Assembly: GCA_902803675.1 (NCBI GenBank)
Contig: CADCQZ010000045.1
Span: forward strand, 1-10,179
DNA length: 10,179 bases
Reading direction: 5' to 3'
From: an uncultured Eubacteriales bacterium
GTDB lineage: Bacteria; Bacillota_A; Clostridia; Christensenellales; Aristaeellaceae
Shown here: positions 7,355 to 10,179 of the stretch, piece by piece
Layout of the letters: every line of letters begins with the position of its first letter
Numbering within the stretch: position 1 is the first letter of the stretch
The notes under the pieces: model-generated
Seen by the model: only the letters and a program-made list of their open reading frames with translations
Databases searched by the model: none
What the model was told of the DNA's origin: nothing
Program-made: the position numbers and the translations under genes

Positions 7355-7395
7355 CTCTTTAGTTTTATCACATCCGTGCCCGGAATGCTATCCCG
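7355..7395 (-). promoter_or_regulatory. Copy 2 of the 41-base upstream element (hydrolase gene)
   Basis: On the - strand it begins CGGGATAGCAT and ends with the same 19-base core ATGTGATAAAACTAAAGAG, 34 bases before the hydrolase start codon. The eight differences from copy 1 all lie in the 16 bases between the two conserved blocks. The near-identical distance to the start codon (34 against 36 bases) points to a promoter or regulator site. Confidence 0.62.
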
Positions 7396-7404
7396 TTTCA
7401 TCAC

Positions 7405-7432
7405 TTGACAGGCGCGCGATATCGTATATGAT
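7405..7432 (+). promoter_or_regulatory. Sigma-A-type promoter of the HD/GNAT pair
   Basis: TTGACA (7405-7410), a 16-base spacer, then TATGAT (7427-7432). The -35 is perfect and the -10 matches 5 of 6. Transcription would start near 7439, about 40 bases before the HD start codon. It is divergent from, and only nine bases away from, the hydrolase upstream element. Confidence 0.82.
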
Positions 7433-7479
7433 GACAAAAAAAGCAGCTTCTCCGGCGAACGGACGGGAAAGGAGACAGG

Positions 7480-8049
7480 ATGAACACTGTTGAGGCGGCG
7501 ATCGCGTACGTGAGGGAACTATTCGCCGGCAATTCCGGCGGCCATGACGCGCAGCATACCATGCGGGTATACAGGAACGCGCTCCTGATCGCGGAAAAGG
7601 AGCCGGGCGCCGATCCTGAGATCGTGGCCCTGGCGGCTCTTTTGCATGACGCGGATGACCACAAGCTGTTTGAGACGAAGGATTTTGCCAACGCGCGGGC
7701 TTTCCTCGCGTCGCAGGGCATCGCGCCCGACCGGGCCGAGGCCGTCATCAGGGCCGTCGATTCCGTCTCCTTCAGCCGGAACCGCGGGCGGCGGCCCGAT
7801 ACCTTGGAGGGAAAGATCGTGCAGGACGCGGACCGCCTGGACGCCATCGGTGCCGTGGGCATCGCCCGCACCTTTGCCTTCGGCGGGGAGCACGGCAGGA
7901 GCCTGGATTCCTCCATCGGGCATTTTTATGAAAAACTGCTCCTGCTCAAAGACGAGATGAACACCGCCGCGGCCCGCGGGATCGCTCAGGAGCGGCACGC
8001 CTATATGGAAGGCTTTCTGAAAGAATATGAAAAGGAGACACGGCAATGA
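7480..8049 (+). CDS. HD-domain phosphohydrolase, YedJ/YpgQ-like
   Basis: 189 residues, cytosolic. HD-superfamily enzymes hydrolyse phosphate esters or nucleotides with a metal held by His and Asp residues. Visible motifs in order: GHDAQHTMRV (21-30) with the first metal His (probably His26), the HD pair His56-Asp57 in LLHDADD, and QDADRLDAIGAVG (115-127) with the last Asp. This layout, including the DADRLDA block, matches the YedJ/YpgQ group; B. subtilis YpgQ is reported as a nucleotide pyrophosphatase-type enzyme, which is family knowledge and not proven here. It starts at ATG after AAAGGAG five bases upstream. Its TGA overlaps the ATG of the GNAT gene by four bases, so the two are co-transcribed and probably translationally coupled. 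Confidence 0.85.
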   Translation: MNTVEAAIAYVRELFAGNSGGHDAQHTMRVYRNALLIAEKEPGADPEIVALAALLHDADDHKLFETKDFANARAFLASQGIAPDRAEAVIRAVDSVSFSRNRGRRPDTLEGKIVQDADRLDAIGAVGIARTFAFGGEHGRSLDSSIGHFYEKLLLLKDEMNTAAARGIAQERHAYMEGFLKEYEKETRQ

Positions 8050-8465
8050 CCATCCGATCCGCGGCGGAAAAGGACTGTGCCCTGATCCTGAGATTCATCC
8101 GGCATCTGGCCGAATATGAGAAGATGGCGGATCAGGTGGCCGCCACCGAAGAACTGTTGAGGGAATGGATCTTCGAAAAGAAAGCGGCGGAGGCGCTCTT
8201 CGTCTGCGACGGCGGCAGGGAAGTGGGCTTCGCCCTGTATTTCCGGAATTTTTCCACCTTCCTGGGCCGGGGAGGGATCTATCTGGAGGATCTGTTCGTG
8301 CTGCCCGAGTACAGGGGCCGGGGCTTCGGGAAGGCGCTGCTCAAGGCGCTGGCGAAGATCGCGGTGGAGCGGGGCTGCGGGCGCATGGAATGGGCCTGCC
8401 TCGACTGGAACGCGCCGTCCGTCGCTTTCTACAGGAGCCTCGGCGCCGTGCCGATGGATGACTGA
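8046..8465 (+). CDS. GNAT acetyltransferase, SSAT-like, cut short by an in-frame TGA
   Basis: 139 residues as encoded. GNAT enzymes transfer acetyl from acetyl-CoA to an amine. The acetyl-CoA-binding loop is clear: LPEYRGRGFGKALL (86-99), with Arg90-Gly91-Arg92-Gly93-Phe94-Gly95. FALYFRNFSTF (62-72), YLEDLFV (79-85) and LDWNAPSVAFY (119-129) are typical of the diamine/spermidine N-acetyltransferase (SSAT-like) branch. Family members run to about 155-170 residues and continue past GAVPMDD with Trp and a last beta-strand and helix. Here a TGA at 8463-8465 takes the place of that Trp codon, and the missing tail is still readable in frame. The product therefore lacks its C-terminal strand and may be inactive. 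It overlaps the HD gene by four bases. Confidence 0.78.
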   Translation: MTIRSAAEKDCALILRFIRHLAEYEKMADQVAATEELLREWIFEKKAAEALFVCDGGREVGFALYFRNFSTFLGRGGIYLEDLFVLPEYRGRGFGKALLKALAKIAVERGCGRMEWACLDWNAPSVAFYRSLGAVPMDD

Positions 8466-8513
8466 ACCACCTTCCGCCTTTCGGGGGAGACCCTGAAGGC
8501 CCTGGCGGAATAA
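8466..8513 (+). pseudogene. Detached C-terminal tail of the GNAT gene
   Basis: Directly after the TGA the same frame reads TTFRLSGETLKALAE and then TAA at 8511-8513, matching the normal end of SSAT-like proteins (W-x-x-F/Y-R-L-x-G-E-x-L). A single base (TGG to TGA) would explain the break, giving an ancestral length of 155 residues. It could also be a sequencing error. Confidence 0.75.
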
Positions 8514-8550
8514 AAATGCCCGCCGCGGAAATGACTTGCCCGCGGCGGGC
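8512..8550 (-). terminator. Rho-independent terminator downstream of lon
   Basis: An 11-base perfect GC stem (8518-8528 with 8540-8550) and an 11-base loop. On the - strand it is followed by ATTTTTA (complement of 8511-8517), so it should end the lon transcript, 66 bases past its stop. On the + strand the bases after it (TGTTC) give only a weak tail, but the stem may also slow transcription from the HD/GNAT pair. The GNAT tail's TAA lies in its T tract. Confidence 0.85.
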
Positions 8551-8616
8551 TGTTCAAAGGAAACGGCGGAAAATGACGGACAGGTCCGCGCTGACCGAGC
8601 CTGTGCCTGAGAAGGT

Positions 8617-10179
8617 TCAGGCCGGCACCGGGGCCGCCCAGTGTACGGGGATATCCAGGGCCGTGAGCACTTCCTCCACGGTGGAGACCGGGATGATGGC
8701 CAGGGAGCGTTTTACTTCCTCCGCCACGTCCTTCAGGTCGCCGGTATTGTCCTTGGGGATGAACACGCGCTTGACCCCGCCCCGCTGTGCGGCCAGGAGC
8801 TTTTCGGGGAGCCCGCCGATGGGGCCGATGTCCCCCTGCAGGGAGACCTCGCCCGTCATGGCTGTATCCGGCGGCACCGGGATCCCGGACAGGAGAGAGG
8901 CCAGAGCCGTGGTCAGGGTGATGCCGGCGGAGGGGCCGTCCTTGGGGGTGGCGCCGTCCGGCACATGGATGTGCAGGTCGTTTTTATCGAACAGGCCGGC
9001 TTTTTGAGGCAGCAGGGCTTTGACCAGGCTCATGGCGATCTGGGCGGATTCCTTCATCACGTCGCCCAGCTGGCCGGTGACCGTGATCCTGCCGCTGCCC
9101 GACGTGAGCATGGACTGGATGTACAGGATCTCGCCGCCCGCGGGCGTCCAGGCCAGCCCCGTGACGATGCCGGGGTTCGCGGCCGGGGGCACCTGCCTGC
9201 GGCGGAGGGGTTCCGAGTCCAGATAGTCCTGCAGGTCTTCCGGGGTCACGGTCAGTTTCACGTCCCTGTCTTCCGCCAGGGCCACGGCCGCGCCGCGGCA
9301 GAGCTGGTCCATCCGCTTTTTGAGCCCGCGCACCCCGGCCTCCCGGGTATAGTTTTCGATGACGGCGTCGACGGCCTCGTCCGTGACGGTCAGCGTGCCA
9401 TCGGGGATCCCGGAGGCTTTCATGGCCCGGGGCAGCAGGTGCTCCCGCGCGATCCGGTGCTTTTCCTGGGGGGTGTAGCCCTGGAAGCTGATGACCTCCA
9501 TGCGGTTGAGCAGCGGCTCCGGGATGGTGTCCAGGGTGTTGGCGGTGCAGATGAACAGGACGTCCGACAGGTCGAATGGCACGTTCAGGTAGTGGTCCGT
9601 GAAGGAGAAGTTCCGTTCGGGATCGAGCACTTCCAAGAGGGCGCCGGCGGGGTCGCCGTTGTAGCCGCGGCTCTTTTTGTCCACCTCGTCCAGCACCATC
9701 ACCGGGCTGTTGGAGCCGCACTTGTGGATCCCGTCGATGATCCTTCCCGGCATGGCGCCGATGTAGGTGCGCCGGTGGCCCCTGATGTCCGCCTCGTCCC
9801 GGGCGCCGCCCAGGGAGACCCGCACGTATTGGCGGCCCAGGGCCCGGGCGATGCTCTCTCCGATACTGGTCTTGCCCGTGCCGGGAGCGCCCACGAAGCA
9901 CAGGATGGAGCCCGGCTGCCTGCCCCGAAGATGCATCACGGCGATCTGCTGCAGGATGCGCTTTTTCACCTTGTCCAGGCCGGAATGCTCCGCGTTCAGC
10001 GCGGCCCGGGCCTCCTCCATCAGGATCTGCCGGGTCTCTTCTTTTTTCCAGGGCAGGCTGGTCATCAGGTCCAGCCAGTCCGTGAGCATCCCCGCTTCGG
10101 GGCTGTTCCCGCCCTCGCCCTTCAGGCGCTCGAGCACCTTGCGGCTCTCCCGGAGCGCCGTTTCGTTCATGCCCGATCC
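8617..10179 (-). CDS. lon: ATP-dependent protease Lon, N-terminal part outside window
   Basis: 521 codons are visible (520 residues and the stop). The frame stays open to the window edge (Gly-Ser-Gly before an internal Met), so the N-terminal substrate-binding region of roughly 250-300 residues lies outside. Lon is a cytosolic AAA+ hexamer that unfolds and degrades damaged and regulatory proteins. Counting from that Met: the LPW helix end at 39-41, Walker A GAPGTGKT at 94-101, GGARDEADIRGHRRTYIGAM at 121-140, Walker B VMVLDE at 157-162, sensor-1 CTAN at 208-211, and sensor-2 REAGVRGLKK at 276-285. The protease domain has catalytic Ser414 in DGPSAG and Lys457 in GGLPEK. The 43-residue Ser-Lys spacing equals that of E. 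coli Lon (679 and 722). In that motif Pro455 replaces the usual first Lys of LKEK, while the catalytic Lys is kept. All key residues are present, so it should be active. Confidence 0.95.
   Translation of the reverse strand, partial: GSGMNETALRESRKVLERLKGEGGNSPEAGMLTDWLDLMTSLPWKKEETRQILMEEARAALNAEHSGLDKVKKRILQQIAVMHLRGRQPGSILCFVGAPGTGKTSIGESIARALGRQYVRVSLGGARDEADIRGHRRTYIGAMPGRIIDGIHKCGSNSPVMVLDEVDKKSRGYNGDPAGALLEVLDPERNFSFTDHYLNVPFDLSDVLFICTANTLDTIPEPLLNRMEVISFQGYTPQEKHRIAREHLLPRAMKASGIPDGTLTVTDEAVDAVIENYTREAGVRGLKKRMDQLCRGAAVALAEDRDVKLTVTPEDLQDYLDSEPLRRRQVPPAANPGIVTGLAWTPAGGEILYIQSMLTSGSGRITVTGQLGDVMKESAQIAMSLVKALLPQKAGLFDKNDLHIHVPDGATPKDGPSAGITLTTALASLLSGIPVPPDTAMTGEVSLQGDIGPIGGLPEKLLAAQRGGVKRVFIPKDNTGDLKDVAEEVKRSLAIIPVSTVEEVLTALDIPVHWAAPVPA

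Noticed and set aside
7321..7437. Longer N-terminus for the hydrolase
   Set aside because: It would start at TTG without a good ribosome binding site and read through the conserved upstream element; GGGAGGG before 7320 is decisive.
8463..8465. TGA decoded as Trp through an alternative genetic code
   Set aside because: Six other genes in the window end in TGA at their expected family lengths or in coupled overlaps.
8605..8622. Small hairpin GCCTGA/TCAGGC overlapping the lon stop
   Set aside because: Only a 6-base stem with no T tract; the stronger terminator at 8512-8550 explains the end of lon.
8516..9007. Open frame of 163 codons on the + strand opposite lon
   Set aside because: Antisense to the highly conserved Lon protease domain, with no domain of its own.
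1..10179. CRISPR array, tRNA, rRNA, insertion sequence or phage genes
   Set aside because: No regularly spaced repeats, no cloverleaf with CCA-type end, and no transposase or integrase motifs were found by reading both strands.

Overview
The window is a GC-rich stretch of a bacterial chromosome. It looks like a Gram-positive anaerobe of the Clostridia/Bacillota type, possibly gut or rumen. Strong GGAGG-type ribosome binding sites precede most starts, sigma-A-like promoters read TTGACA/TATNAT, and there is a secreted CAP plus BspA-like leucine-rich-repeat protein and a GH28 pectin-type glycosidase. The lineage is inferred from gene content and style only, without a marker gene.

Layout. (1) 2-901 (+): 3' part of a GH28 (polygalacturonase-like) gene cut by the window edge. 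(2) 991-2625 (-): secreted CAP-domain protein with LRR_5 repeats, convergent with gene 1 across a shared terminator at 916-957. (3) 2800-5179 (+): three genes joined by 4-base stop/start overlaps, encoding a SIS-domain phosphosugar isomerase, a PfkB/ribokinase-type sugar kinase and a xylose-isomerase-like TIM-barrel isomerase/epimerase. The unit has its own promoter and a strong terminator. (4) 5277-6152 (-): six-helix membrane protein resembling the Pr6Pr/FAR-17a/AIG1 type. (5) 6292-7320 (-): alpha/beta hydrolase (Abhydrolase_7/prolyl-oligopeptidase-like esterase). (6) 7480-8465 (+): HD-domain phosphohydrolase overlapping a GNAT acetyltransferase whose last ~16 codons are cut off by an in-frame TGA. 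(7) 8617-10179 (-): AAA+ protease Lon, its N-terminal part beyond the window.

How they fit. GH28, the hydrolase and the three-gene sugar unit suggest a plant-polysaccharide or sugar-scavenging lifestyle. Only the three-gene unit is a convincing pathway: epimerase, kinase and phosphosugar isomerase form a compact route from a free sugar to a central-pathway phosphate. Its substrate cannot be read from the sequence, and no transporter or regulator is in view. Lon is housekeeping.

The observations most worth a second look are the nonsense codon in the GNAT gene with its decoded C-terminus still readable downstream; a 41-base element (33/41 identical, with a perfect 19-base core) at almost the same distance upstream of the hydrolase and membrane-protein starts; and the unassigned three-gene sugar unit. 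I see no CRISPR array, tRNA, rRNA, insertion sequence or defence system, and no clear sign of a wholly new system. No gene-free stretch exceeds about 180 bases.
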